A DNA stretch of 47,768 bases, taken from the NCBI RefSeq assembly GCF_900095225.1, contig NZ_LT607440.1, forward strand, positions 1-47,768. The letters are read 5' to 3'. Positions 1-7,984 of the stretch are shown one piece after another. The stretch's first letter is position 1. Every line of letters starts with the position of its first letter. A program made the position numbers and the translations under genes. Below the pieces are notes generated by a model. That model saw only the letters and a program-made list of their open reading frames with translations. It did no database searches and was not told the DNA's origin. This stretch comes from Pseudomonas sp. UMAB-08 (GTDB lineage: Bacteria > Pseudomonadota > Gammaproteobacteria > Pseudomonadales > Pseudomonadaceae).

Positions 1-16
1 AGGGTCAAACCTGTCG

Positions 17-35
17 TAAGCCCGTGCCGGGCTTA
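17..35. repeat. Perfect 8-bp stem-loop with adjacent REP-like sequence
   Basis: TAAGCCCG and CGGGCTTA flank a 3-base loop. The following 25 bases (CGCAGACAAGTCAGCTCCTAC) resemble a decayed pseudomonad REP unit. No T-tract follows, so a REP remnant downstream of a gene outside the window is more likely than a terminator. Bases 36-268 hold no gene I can support and are visibly AT-richer than the rest of the window. Confidence 0.5.
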
Positions 36-268
36 TTCGCAGACAAGTCAGCTCCTACAGATTGTAGAAACCCCACCTTACATTTCAATCAGTTACATCT
101 AGTTTGATGGGAAGAGGCGTGCCTGCGAATAGATCATGAAATCCACTACAAAAGATACCTGACCAGTAAATACCGGGAAGCTTCCTACGTATCTAAAAGA
201 AGTTCCTGATAGTCGGCCCTGCAATTAATAGCCAAATTCTCGCAACGTCAGCGAGAGGCTAAATTCCG

Positions 269-853
269 ATGCGTAAATCTTTAGTCGCTATCACTGTTTC
301 ATGCCTGACCTCCCCTGTCTGGGCCGACAGCTGTCCACTTCCACTCTTGCAATCAAAGGCGCTGCCTTATGAGCAGGGTCACGACATGCCCGTTACCACG
401 GGCCCCTACCAATTTAATTTGCCTGAAAAACCGACTGCGCTTTTGGCGTTTGAAGGCGTGATGGCTGTCTATCCGGAAAAAGAATATGTCAGCTACCAGT
501 TTGTCTCGGATAAAAGGGTCGCTCACATGCTGCCCCAACTCACCACTCGCAAGCTTTCAACCGCCGCACTTGATCGATACGTATACGGCGTTGACTCCCT
601 CGACGATCTAAACGCAAGCGATCAGAAACTCATCGAAGGAATGCGCGCTGACCTGAACCTTGACTGTCATGCCGAATTGACGCTTTACAGCGTAGGCAAA
701 GGCGTTGACGTCATATTTCAGGACGCATCCCGTTCCGATGCTGAATATAGAATGCTGTACTTTTCAAACGATTCGACCCACCTCATTAGCGTGAAGGGAA
801 CGAGAGAAAGAGCGTTAACCGTTCTAAAAAGCATCAAGAAAAGGAAGTTGTAA
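269..853 (+). CDS. Small exported protein of unknown function
   Basis: I do not recognise this 194-residue protein. It begins with a short Sec-type signal (MRKSLVAITVSCLTSPVWA, likely cleavage after WA-D), so the mature protein should be periplasmic or secreted. The mature part has two visible cysteines (Cys22 in DSCPLP and one in LDCHAE) that could form a disulfide. The C-terminus is strongly basic (KSIKKRKL). A GAGAGG sequence about 11 bases upstream supports the ATG start. Codon use is less GC-biased than in the neighbours (for example the AT-rich last 20 codons) and the upstream region is also AT-rich, which may indicate lateral acquisition. It stands alone and is transcribed in the same direction as the AraC gene 100 bases downstream, with no evident functional link. 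Confidence 0.7.
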   Translation: MRKSLVAITVSCLTSPVWADSCPLPLLQSKALPYEQGHDMPVTTGPYQFNLPEKPTALLAFEGVMAVYPEKEYVSYQFVSDKRVAHMLPQLTTRKLSTAALDRYVYGVDSLDDLNASDQKLIEGMRADLNLDCHAELTLYSVGKGVDVIFQDASRSDAEYRMLYFSNDSTHLISVKGTRERALTVLKSIKKRKL

Positions 854-953
854 AAGCTAACCTGCCTGCGAAGAAGTCATCACGCCCACCATCTGACCCC
901 ACGGCATACAACTTGCTCCACCCCCGGTTGTTACCCACCGCCGGAATTCGCTC

Positions 954-1952
954 ATGCTGCATTCCCATCTCACCACCCTCAACGCCGTGTCGCTGGTGCT
1001 CAGCACCTTCCAGGCTGAAGGTTTGTCCAGCGACGCACTGCTGGCAGGCAGCGGGATCACTGCTGCGGACTTGGGCAGGACTGATATTCGTATCGCCACC
1101 CACCAGGAAATGCAGGTCTGTGCCAATGCCGTCGCACTGCGCAAGGAGATCGGCCTGGAGTTGGGACGGCGCATGCATGTGTCGTCCTATGGCGTCCTCG
1201 GTTACGCCCTGCTCACGAGTGCCACCTTAGGTGACGCCCTGCGCCTGGCGCTGATGTATCCGGCGCTCTTGGGAACACTGTTCGAACTGCGCTTGCGTGA
1301 CGATGGCGACCGCGTCTGGTTAAGTGCCAGCGATTATCGCGACAATGAATCGTTGGCAGTTTTTAACGCCGAGCTGTGCCTCGCCTCGCTGAAGGTCATT
1401 TGCGATGACTTGCTCGGCAAGCCGCTGCCATTGCTCAGCGCGCGTTTCGCCCACGATGCGCCTGATTACACCGCCAGTTATCACGAAAGCTTTGCCTGTC
1501 CGTTGCAGTTCAACACTCCGACCCGTGATCACGCCTTCGCCTTCGACAAATGCTGGCTTGAGCAGCCGTTGCCGCTGGCGGACCCGATCACCCATCGCGA
1601 CATGCATGAACGCTGTCGGCGGCAAAATATCGAGTTCACAGGTCGCCAGGCCTGGCTCGAACGCATCCGCCAATTGCTCGCGGCTCAACTTGCCTGCGCA
1701 CCTGGCCTCGGCGGTCTGGCGCAACAGATGAACTGCTCGGAGCGCACGTTGCGTCGGCACTTGCAGGCACTCGGTAGCAGCTACCAACAATTGCTCGACG
1801 AGCTACGCTTCGAGCGAGCCAAGCACTTGCTGCATGAGGCTCGGCTACCGATCCATCGCATTGCCGAAGAACTGGGCTTCAGCGAGACCGCGAGCTTTCG
1901 TCACGCCTTCCTGCGCTGGAGCGGCGTCGCGCCCAGCCACTTCCGATTCTGA
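954..1952 (+). CDS. AraC-family transcriptional regulator (arabinose-binding-like N-terminus)
   Basis: A 332-residue regulator. Residues about 20-200 match the Arabinose_bd-type ligand domain found in OruR/ArgR-like pseudomonad AraC proteins, and residues about 230-330 form the double helix-turn-helix (CSERTLRRHLQALGSSYQQL, then RIAEELGFSETASFRHAF and the typical WSGVAPSHFR ending). It lies 169 bases upstream of aphA and the polyamine-binding protein and reads in the same direction, so it is the natural candidate regulator of that pair. The inducer, presumably an acetylpolyamine, is inference. A possible binding site is an AAGGGG/CCCCTT inverted pair at 1997-2041, but it is weak. The ATG at 954 was chosen because the first conserved residues follow it directly; no strong ribosome binding site is seen. 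Confidence 0.85.
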   Translation: MLHSHLTTLNAVSLVLSTFQAEGLSSDALLAGSGITAADLGRTDIRIATHQEMQVCANAVALRKEIGLELGRRMHVSSYGVLGYALLTSATLGDALRLALMYPALLGTLFELRLRDDGDRVWLSASDYRDNESLAVFNAELCLASLKVICDDLLGKPLPLLSARFAHDAPDYTASYHESFACPLQFNTPTRDHAFAFDKCWLEQPLPLADPITHRDMHERCRRQNIEFTGRQAWLERIRQLLAAQLACAPGLGGLAQQMNCSERTLRRHLQALGSSYQQLLDELRFERAKHLLHEARLPIHRIAEELGFSETASFRHAFLRWSGVAPSHFRF

Positions 1953-2121
1953 TGCCGTCTGCACCCTCGCCTCGGTTTAGGGCGTGATGCCTCAATAAGG
2001 GGCGATATCCGGTCAGTGTTATTGGCCATATTTATCCCCTTTTGGCCGTTGCCGTCGTTCACTGATCAGCAGTGCGCCGCAAGAATAAGGCACAGCCACA
2101 GCCCTAGGGGAGAATAAGAAG
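1953..2121 (+). promoter_or_regulatory. Intergenic regulatory region upstream of aphA
   Basis: The gap contains widely spaced AAGGGG (1997-2002) and CCCCTT (2036-2041) inverted half-sites and ends in a good ribosome binding site (GGGGAG, about 8 bases before the aphA ATG). It is the probable promoter of the aphA operon and a target for the AraC protein next to it. I cannot place -35/-10 boxes with confidence. Confidence 0.35.
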
Positions 2122-3150
2122 ATGCTGACGATCTACTCGGATGATCATCACCTGCACCACGGTCGCTGCGAACTGATAGACGGGCAACTGATGCCCTGTT
2201 TTGAAATGCCCTCGCGCGCCGACCACATCCTGCAACGCGTACAGGCACGCCACCTTGGTCCGGTCGAGGCGCCGCGTGACTTTGGTCTTGAACCGCTGAA
2301 GCGCATTCACAGCGAGGCGTACCTGACGTTTTTCCAAGGCGCATGGCAGCGCTGGGCCGAGCTGAAACACGAAGGCGACTTGCTGCCCTTCACCTGGCCT
2401 GCCCGAACCTTGCGCGAAGTGATTCCCACCAGCCTGTTAGGCCAGTTGGGCTATTACAGCTTCGATGCCGGCGCACCGATTACCGCCGGCACCTGGCAAG
2501 CCGTCTATAGCGCAGCGCAAGTCGCATTGACCGCTCAGGCCGCCGTCGAAAATGGCGCTCGTAGCGCGTTCGCGTTGTGCCGACCGCCCGGCCATCACGC
2601 CGCCAGCGATGTGATGGGCGGTTACTGCTACCTGAATAACGCCGCCATCGCCGCTCAGGCATTTCTCGATCAGGGTCGGCAGAAAGTGGCGATTCTGGAT
2701 GTCGACTACCACCACGGCAACGGCACTCAATCGATCTTCTATTCCCGCAACGACGTGCTGTTTACCTCGATCCACGGCCATCCCGAAGCCGAGTTCCCCT
2801 TCTTCCTCGGTTACGCCGACGAGCATGGCGAGGGGCCGGGCGAAGGCTTCAACTTCAACTATCCGCTGGCCGCCGGCAGTGACTGGGACCACTGGAGCGC
2901 CGCGCTGGAACAGGCCTGCACGCAAATCGAGGCCTACACCCCGGACGTGCTGGTGATCTCCCTCGGTGTCGATACGTTCAAGGACGATCCGATCTCGACG
3001 TTCAAGCTCGACAGCCCGGACTACCTGCGCATGGGCGAACGCATCGCCCGTCTCGGCTTACCGACGCTGTTCGTGATGGAAGGCGGTTATGCCGTCGAAG
3101 AAATCGGCATCAATGCCGTGAATGTGCTGGAAGGTTTCGAAAGCGTCTGA
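2122..3150 (+). CDS. aphA: Acetylpolyamine amidohydrolase (class II HDAC-like)
   Basis: Removes the acetyl group from acetylated polyamines (N-acetylputrescine, N-acetylcadaverine), releasing the amine for catabolism; a cytoplasmic zinc enzyme of the arginase/deacetylase fold. The 342-residue protein shows RPPGHHAAS with His158-His159, DVDYHHGNGTQ with Asp195 and His197 as zinc ligands, Asp284 in SLGVDTFKDDP, and Tyr323 in MEGGYAV. These positions agree residue for residue with the numbering I recall for the Mycoplana ramosa enzyme, so the full catalytic set is present and the start codon is almost certainly right. A GGGGAG ribosome binding site supports the ATG. It is followed 27 bases later by a periplasmic polyamine-binding protein, giving a capture-and-deacetylate pair as at PA1409-PA1410 of P. 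aeruginosa. Confidence 0.93.
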   Translation: MLTIYSDDHHLHHGRCELIDGQLMPCFEMPSRADHILQRVQARHLGPVEAPRDFGLEPLKRIHSEAYLTFFQGAWQRWAELKHEGDLLPFTWPARTLREVIPTSLLGQLGYYSFDAGAPITAGTWQAVYSAAQVALTAQAAVENGARSAFALCRPPGHHAASDVMGGYCYLNNAAIAAQAFLDQGRQKVAILDVDYHHGNGTQSIFYSRNDVLFTSIHGHPEAEFPFFLGYADEHGEGPGEGFNFNYPLAAGSDWDHWSAALEQACTQIEAYTPDVLVISLGVDTFKDDPISTFKLDSPDYLRMGERIARLGLPTLFVMEGGYAVEEIGINAVNVLEGFESV

Positions 3151-3177
3151 CCCCACCGACTTATCAGGAAGATGACC

Positions 3178-4278
3178 ATGAACAGACTCAAACGTCTTAT
3201 TGCACCCGCCCTGTGTGCTTCCCTGCTCTGCGGCGTGGTCCAGGCCGAAGAACAGCGCACGCTGCGCGTTTACAACTGGTTCGACTACATCACCCCGCAG
3301 ACGCTGGTGGACTTCCAGAAAGACACCAAGACCAAATTGATCTACGACATCTTCGACACCAACGAAGCGCTGGAAGCCAAGCTGCTGACCGGCAACTCCG
3401 GGTATGACGTGGTCGTGCCGTCCAACGTGTTCCTGGCCAAGCAGATCGAGGCCGGGGTATTCCAGCCGCTGGACCGCAGCAAATTGCCGAATTGGCCACA
3501 CCTCGACCCCAAGCTGATGAAACTCCTGGAAGCCAACGACCCGGGCAATAAATTCGCGGTGCCCTACATGTACGGCACCATCCTGATCGGCTTCAACCCG
3601 GACAAGGTCAAGGCTGCACTGGGTGACAATGCACCGGTCGACAGCTGGGACCTGATCTTCAAGGAAGAGAACATCAGCAAGCTCAAACAGTGTGGCGTGG
3701 CCCTGCTCGATTCACCGTCTGAAATCATGCCGCTGGCCTTGCAGCACTTGGGCCTGCCGCCAAACAGCACCAAACCGGCCGACTACGCCAAAGCCGAAGC
3801 GCTGATGTTGAAAATCCGTCCGTACATCACCTACTTCCATTCATCGAAGTACATGGCGGATATCGCCAATGGCGACATCTGCGTGGCCGTCGGGTACTCG
3901 GGCAGCTTCTCGCAAGCGGCCAACCGCGCCAAAGAAGCCAAGAACGGCGTGGTCGTCGACATGCGCCTGCCTAAAGAAGGTGCCCCGATCTGGTTCGACA
4001 TGCTCGCCATCCCTAAAGGCGCCAAAGACCCTGAGGACGCCTACACCTTCATCAACTACCTGCTGCAACCGAAGGTGATCGCACCGATCAGTGATTTTGT
4101 CGGCTACCCGAACCCGAACAAGGACGCCACTGAAATGGTCGATCCGGCGATTCGCAACAACCCGAATCTGTACCCGACCGAAGCGGCGATGAAAACCCTC
4201 TACACCCTGCAACCCCTGACGCACGATGCGGAGCGTGCACGAACCCGCGCCTGGACCAAGATCAAGTCCGGGACCTGA
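3178..4278 (+). CDS. Polyamine ABC-transporter periplasmic binding protein (PotF/SpuD family)
   Basis: A 366-residue extracellular solute-binding protein. Signal peptide at residues 1-22 (MNRLKRLIAPALCASLLCGVVQA), then the family start RTLRVYNWFDYITPQTLVDF, followed by SGYDVVVPSN and VPYMYGTILIGFNPDK, all typical of PotF/SpuD proteins. It should bind putrescine, spermidine or an acetylated polyamine in the periplasm for an ABC permease encoded elsewhere; no permease or ATPase gene is present here. The ATG at 3178 is preferred over the ATG at 3172 because AGGA then lies about 8 bases upstream instead of overlapping. It is co-transcribed with aphA (27-base gap). Exact substrate cannot be read from the sequence. 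Confidence 0.9.
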   Translation: MNRLKRLIAPALCASLLCGVVQAEEQRTLRVYNWFDYITPQTLVDFQKDTKTKLIYDIFDTNEALEAKLLTGNSGYDVVVPSNVFLAKQIEAGVFQPLDRSKLPNWPHLDPKLMKLLEANDPGNKFAVPYMYGTILIGFNPDKVKAALGDNAPVDSWDLIFKEENISKLKQCGVALLDSPSEIMPLALQHLGLPPNSTKPADYAKAEALMLKIRPYITYFHSSKYMADIANGDICVAVGYSGSFSQAANRAKEAKNGVVVDMRLPKEGAPIWFDMLAIPKGAKDPEDAYTFINYLLQPKVIAPISDFVGYPNPNKDATEMVDPAIRNNPNLYPTEAAMKTLYTLQPLTHDAERARTRAWTKIKSGT

Positions 4279-4297
4279 TGCTGGAACGGACTTGCTC

Positions 4298-4328
4298 GTG
4301 ATGCGGTATGGCTGACATGCCGCATCAC
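4298..4328. terminator. Stem-loop after the aphA operon
   Basis: GTGATGCGG and CCGCATCAC form a perfect 9-bp stem that extends inward with ATG/CAT; only a short pyrimidine run (CCTTTC) follows. It lies between the convergent polyamine-binding and MocR genes and could stop transcription from either side. Confidence 0.5.
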
Positions 4329-4380
4329 ACCTTTCATGAATAAATTCGCCCCCACTGGAAGCTCGTAAGGTTTGTCAGGC

Positions 4381-5940
4381 TTACGCTTTCCAGGCGTGCC
4401 GCAACGTGGCCAACGCCTCGTGAATACCGGGTTCGGGCACGGCCGCAAATCCCAATACCAAGCCCGCCCGGTCATCCACGGGTGCGCTTGAGTCCGGCAG
4501 CCAGTAGTCGCTCAGCGGGTTGATTTCGACGCCGACACCTGCGGCCTTGGCCACCAGTTCGCGCTCGCGCGCCAGGCTGTCCACGGGCACAGCGACATGC
4601 AGCCCCGCCACCACTTTAGGCATCGCCCCGCACCCAGGCACGTCTTCAGGCCAGCCTGCCAACAGCGCATCACGACGACTCAAGGCCGCACGGCGCATGC
4701 GCCGGATGTGCCGCTGGAAATGCCCGGCAGCAATGAATTCAGCCATCACGGCCTGAGTGCTGACTTCGGAGTGCCGCATGTCCAGGGCCCGCCGCTGACC
4801 GAACGCACTCACCAACCCCAACGGCAGCACCAGATACCCCAGGCGCAACGCCGGAAAGGCGATCTTGCCAAAGGTGCCGACATACAAAACACGCCCGTGC
4901 CGATCCAGTGCCGCCAAGGGTGCCAGGGGCGCACCGCTATAACGGTACTCGCCGTCGTAATCGTCCTCGACGATCCAGCCTTGGGTGCGCTCGGCCCAGG
5001 CCAGTAATTCAAGGCGCCGCGCCAGGCTCATCGTCACGCCCGTGGGGTATTGGTGCGACGGTGTGACGTAGGCCAGTGTGTAATCGCCTTGCGACAGCGA
5101 AGTGCACTGCATGCCCTCGTTATCCACTGCAATACCGTGCAAGCGCGCACCGGCGATGGCGAACGCATGGCCGGCTGCGCGATAGCCGGGATTCTCCACC
5201 GCGACCGCATCACCCGGCGCCAACAGCAGCTGTGCACAAAGGCTGATCGCTTGCTGCGCGCCACTGGTGATCACTATTTGCTCAGCGCTGCAGTGCAAAC
5301 CACGCGAGCTGCGCAAATACGCTGAAATCAATTCACGCAGGCGCCAGTCCCCGGCCGGCTCACCGTACCCCAGCTTCCCCAGATCCGGCTTTCGCCAGAA
5401 AGCCGCGTGTAACTTGCCCCAAACATCGAACGGGAACAGGTCAAACGCTGGCACACCCACCCGAAAAGCCCGCGGCGCATCGCCCTTTGGCTGGGGCAAA
5501 TGATGCTGCTGCAGAAGGTTGAGCGCCGGGCTGTGGATAACTTTACTGGGTGAAAAACCAGGCATTTCGAGTGTTTTTGTGGATAAACCTGTGGGTAAGA
5601 CTGTTGATAACCCTGTGGATGGTTTTGTGGATAAGTAATTTGAGGTGCGCTTCGTTGCACTTGGCTTTGTGGGCAATTGCGCAACGTAAGTGCCATCGCC
5701 GATACGGCCTTCGATGAAACCCTCGGCGTAGAGCTGGTCATAGGCGCGCATCACACTGTTGCGCGAAATGGACAGCGACGTCGCCAGATCGCGAGTAGCC
5801 GGCAGGCGCGTGCCACTGCTCAAACCACCGTCGAGAATCCGCTGGCGCAAGAGTTGATACAGCTGCCGACTTAGCCCGCGGCGACGATCAAGTTCGATAC
5901 CCGCAGGGTTGAACGGAAAAGACAGCGCGCTGGCGGACAT
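4381..5940 (-). CDS. MocR/PdxR-type regulator (GntR winged helix + PLP aminotransferase domain)
   Basis: A 519-residue chimeric regulator. Residues about 15-80 are a GntR winged helix (GLSRQLYQLLRQRILDGGLS, LPATRDLATSLSISRNSVMR); residues about 170-510 are a fold-type I aminotransferase domain with the PLP-lysine motif VGTFGKIAFPALRLGY. Family members sense amino compounds or PLP and usually control the divergent gene, here the PaiB-like gene at 6031. The linker between the domains is unusual: residues around 102-125 are a 4-residue repeat (LSTK, PSTG, LSTV, LPTG, LSTK) encoded by a 12-bp tandem repeat whose units resemble DnaA boxes. The start is the ATG at 5940; longer in-frame starts add 15 residues without family similarity. 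Effector unknown. Confidence 0.9.
   Translation of the reverse strand: MSASALSFPFNPAGIELDRRRGLSRQLYQLLRQRILDGGLSSGTRLPATRDLATSLSISRNSVMRAYDQLYAEGFIEGRIGDGTYVAQLPTKPSATKRTSNYLSTKPSTGLSTVLPTGLSTKTLEMPGFSPSKVIHSPALNLLQQHHLPQPKGDAPRAFRVGVPAFDLFPFDVWGKLHAAFWRKPDLGKLGYGEPAGDWRLRELISAYLRSSRGLHCSAEQIVITSGAQQAISLCAQLLLAPGDAVAVENPGYRAAGHAFAIAGARLHGIAVDNEGMQCTSLSQGDYTLAYVTPSHQYPTGVTMSLARRLELLAWAERTQGWIVEDDYDGEYRYSGAPLAPLAALDRHGRVLYVGTFGKIAFPALRLGYLVLPLGLVSAFGQRRALDMRHSEVSTQAVMAEFIAAGHFQRHIRRMRRAALSRRDALLAGWPEDVPGCGAMPKVVAGLHVAVPVDSLARERELVAKAAGVGVEINPLSDYWLPDSSAPVDDRAGLVLGFAAVPEPGIHEALATLRHAWKA
5578..5634. repeat. Five 12-bp tandem repeats, each with a DnaA-box-like 9-mer
   Basis: On the plus strand the units begin at 5578, 5590, 5602, 5614 and 5626, exactly 12 bases apart, each starting TGTGGATAA or a near copy (TGTGGATAA, TGTGGGTAA, TGTTGATAA, TGTGGATGG, TGTGGATAA). 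The reverse complement TTATCCACA is the canonical DnaA box. A sixth perfect copy lies at 5532-5540. The array is inside the MocR gene and keeps the frame because 12 bases equal four codons. Confidence 0.85.
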
Positions 5941-6030
5941 GACATTGGCCCTACGAAATTGGCATGGAATGGCTCTTACAACCAACCAATAGCCTGCCTA
6001 GGATTTAGCCATCAGCCAAGGAAAAGCTTT

Positions 6031-6654
6031 ATGTACATACCTCGCGCATTCAACGAAGACGACCTTTCAACCCTTCATCGGCAAATCGAAGGCACGCGTT
6101 TGGGCATTCTCGTGACCCATGGCGCACGTGGTCTTCTGGCCAACCACATCCCGCTGCTGCTCAGTCCTGAGCAAGGGCCTTACGGAACTCTGTATGGGCA
6201 CCTGGCCAAAGCCAACCCGCAATGGCAGGAGATGGAGAGCGGTACCGAGGCCTTGCTGATTTTCCCTGGCCCGGATGCTTACGTCAGCCCGTCGTTTTAC
6301 CCGAGCAAGGCTGAACACGGCCAAGCGGTCCCGACCTGGAATTACCTCGCGGTCCATGCTTACGGGCCTGCCGAGGTGTTCCACGATGCCCATCGCCTTC
6401 GCGATCTGGTTCGCGCGCTGACAGAGAAGCATGAAGCAGGTCGCGCCACACCCTGGACGCTAGAGGACGCACCTGCGGACTACATCGACAAGATGCTCGG
6501 CGCCATCGTCGGCTTTGCAGTGCCTATCAGCCGGCTGGAGGGCAAACGCAAGCTCACCCAGAACCGCAACGCACCCGATATTGCCGGCGTGCGTGATGGC
6601 CTCGCCGCGAGCTCCGCGCCCAATGACAACGAAATCGCCCGATTGATGCGCTAA
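6031..6654 (+). CDS. FMN-binding negative transcriptional regulator (PaiB family)
   Basis: A 207-residue protein of the PaiB family, a split-barrel flavin-binding fold. The start MYIPRAFNEDDLSTLHRQIE, the segment LLSPEQGPYGTLYGHLAKANPQW and the C-terminal IVGFAVPISRLEGKRKLTQNR are characteristic of this family. In Bacillus PaiB is described as a transcriptional repressor next to the acetyltransferase PaiA; the neighbouring GNAT gene (gap 10 bases) reproduces that pairing. The ATG at 6031 was chosen over upstream in-frame codons because family similarity starts there. It is divergent from the MocR gene (90-base gap) and probably regulated by it. Whether it binds DNA or acts as a flavin oxidoreductase cannot be decided from sequence. 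Confidence 0.85.
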   Translation: MYIPRAFNEDDLSTLHRQIEGTRLGILVTHGARGLLANHIPLLLSPEQGPYGTLYGHLAKANPQWQEMESGTEALLIFPGPDAYVSPSFYPSKAEHGQAVPTWNYLAVHAYGPAEVFHDAHRLRDLVRALTEKHEAGRATPWTLEDAPADYIDKMLGAIVGFAVPISRLEGKRKLTQNRNAPDIAGVRDGLAASSAPNDNEIARLMR

Positions 6655-6664
6655 GGAGAAGCCT

Positions 6665-7111
6665 GTGACCGCTATCCAGATCCGCCCCGTCACCCCGAAC
6701 GATCACGCTGCATGGCTGCCGCTGTGGAAGGCGTACCTGACGTTTTACAACACTGAGCTCGCCGACAGCGTCACTGAAAGCACCTGGCAGCGCATTCTCG
6801 ACCCCAGCGAGCCAACCAATGCCGCGCTGGCCTGGAGCGATGGCAAAGCCGTCGGCATGGTCCATTTCATCTACCATCGCTCCAACTGGAGCATCAAGAA
6901 TGCCTGTTACCTGCAGGACTTGATCGTCGTGCCGGAGCAGCGTGGCACCGGCGTCGGGCGCCAGTTGATCGAATTCGTCTACGCCACGGCGCGCGAAGCC
7001 GGCTGCGACAAGGTTCATTGGTTGACCCACGAAACCAACGCCACGGCGATTCAGCTGTATGAACGCATCGCCGAACGCCCTGGCTTCATCCAATTTCGCA
7101 AAGCACTCTAG
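6665..7111 (+). CDS. GNAT family N-acetyltransferase
   Basis: A 148-residue acetyltransferase with a GTG start supported by AAGGAG about 7 bases upstream. The acetyl-CoA binding motif A is clear (QDLIVVPEQRGTGVGRQLIE), followed by motif B-like CDKVHWLTHETNATAIQLYERI and the terminal GFIQFRK. Substrate is unknown; pairing with a PaiB-like gene suggests a small amine or amino acid. It is the second gene of a probable paiB-GNAT-GNAT unit opposite the MocR regulator; the third gene follows after 15 bases. Confidence 0.85.
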   Translation: MTAIQIRPVTPNDHAAWLPLWKAYLTFYNTELADSVTESTWQRILDPSEPTNAALAWSDGKAVGMVHFIYHRSNWSIKNACYLQDLIVVPEQRGTGVGRQLIEFVYATAREAGCDKVHWLTHETNATAIQLYERIAERPGFIQFRKAL

Positions 7112-7126
7112 GACTGGAACCTGCTC

Positions 7127-7801
7127 ATGCCCACCACTGAACTGCACTGGCAACCCGCGACGCTCCCGGACAAAAGTACGCTTGAAGGCCGCTTCATCCG
7201 CCTGGAAAAACTCGATCCGGCGCGCCACGGCGACGATCTATGGGCTGCACTTCAAGGCCCAACCTCGGACCCGGCGTTGTGGGACTATTTGCCCTACGGG
7301 CCGTTTTTCGAGCGAAGCGAATTCGATGCGTGGCTGAGTCGTCATGCCGCCGACATTGATCCGTGGTTCTACAGCGTGGTCGATCAGCAGACAGGCGTTG
7401 TCGACGGCTACCTGAGCCTGATGTCCATCGTTCCTACCCATGGCCGGATCGAAATCGGTCATGTCATGTTTGGCGCCGCCATGCAGCGTACGCCCAAGGG
7501 TACCGAGACGATTTACGTGCTGGCCAAGGCAGCGTTTGCCCTGGGCAATCGGCGCCTGGAGTGGAAATGTGACGACGGTAATCAGCGCTCCAAACGAGCC
7601 GCCGAGCGCTTCGGTTTCACCTTTGAAGGCACCTTCCGTCAGCACATGGTCATCAAAGACCGGAACCGCGACACCACGTGGTACTCAATCACCGACAACG
7701 AATGGCCAGCACTCCAGGCAGCGTTTGAAGGCTGGCTGGCAGTGGATAACTTCCGGGATGGCCAGCAAGAGAGAACGCTGGAGAGCTTCCGGAAGCGGTG
7801 A
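7127..7801 (+). CDS. RimJ/RimL-type GNAT N-acetyltransferase
   Basis: A 224-residue acetyltransferase of the ribosomal-protein-alanine acetyltransferase-like subgroup: LEGRFIRLEKLDPARHGDDLW at the start, HGRIEIGHVMFGAAMQRTPKGTE (acetyl-CoA binding region) in the middle and LEWKCDDGNQRSKRAAERFG near the end, with the typical FRQHMVIKDRNRDTTWYSI tail. Proteins of this subgroup acetylate varied small molecules as well as protein N-termini; the target here is not known. It is the last gene of the probable unit starting at 6031 and is followed by a REP doublet. Confidence 0.85.
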   Translation: MPTTELHWQPATLPDKSTLEGRFIRLEKLDPARHGDDLWAALQGPTSDPALWDYLPYGPFFERSEFDAWLSRHAADIDPWFYSVVDQQTGVVDGYLSLMSIVPTHGRIEIGHVMFGAAMQRTPKGTETIYVLAKAAFALGNRRLEWKCDDGNQRSKRAAERFGFTFEGTFRQHMVIKDRNRDTTWYSITDNEWPALQAAFEGWLAVDNFRDGQQERTLESFRKR

Positions 7802-7808
7802 AAGCTCA

Positions 7809-7867
7809 TCGCGGGCAAGCCCGCTCCTACGGCGCAGTTCATCGTGTAGGAGCGGGCTTGCCCGCGA
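7809..7867. repeat. REP doublet (inverted pair of pseudomonad REP elements)
   Basis: TCGCGGGCAAGCCCGCTCCTAC (7809-7830) is repeated in inverse orientation (7846-7867), with a 15-base spacer. Each half also contains its own GCGGGC/GCCCGC hairpin. This is the abundant intergenic REP unit of fluorescent pseudomonads, here between a GNAT gene and the pycB terminator. Confidence 0.9.
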
Positions 7868-7925
7868 AAAGGCCGGCACGGCCTTCCGGGGCCAGTGAAA
7901 CCAACCCGGCTAGTAAAAAAATCCG

Positions 7926-7956
7926 AAAAAAAAAGGGGAGCCACATGTGCTCCCCC
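7926..7956 (-). terminator. Rho-independent terminator of the pycA-pycB operon
   Basis: Read on the minus strand: GGGGAGC, a 7-base loop, GCTCCCC, then nine T residues. It lies 29 bases beyond the pycB stop. Confidence 0.9.
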
Positions 7957-7984
7957 CAGAGTAAACCGTTAAACGCTTATCGAA

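Noticed and set aside
5104..5125. Further GTTATCCACT sites (also at about 7743, 31943, 32471 and 43941) as DnaA boxes
   Set aside because: They keep only the 8-mer TTATCCAC and lie singly within genes; not distinguishable from codon-driven occurrence.
6367..6385. GTGTTCCACGATG as a second parS
   Set aside because: Only one half-site is present; the palindrome is not completed.
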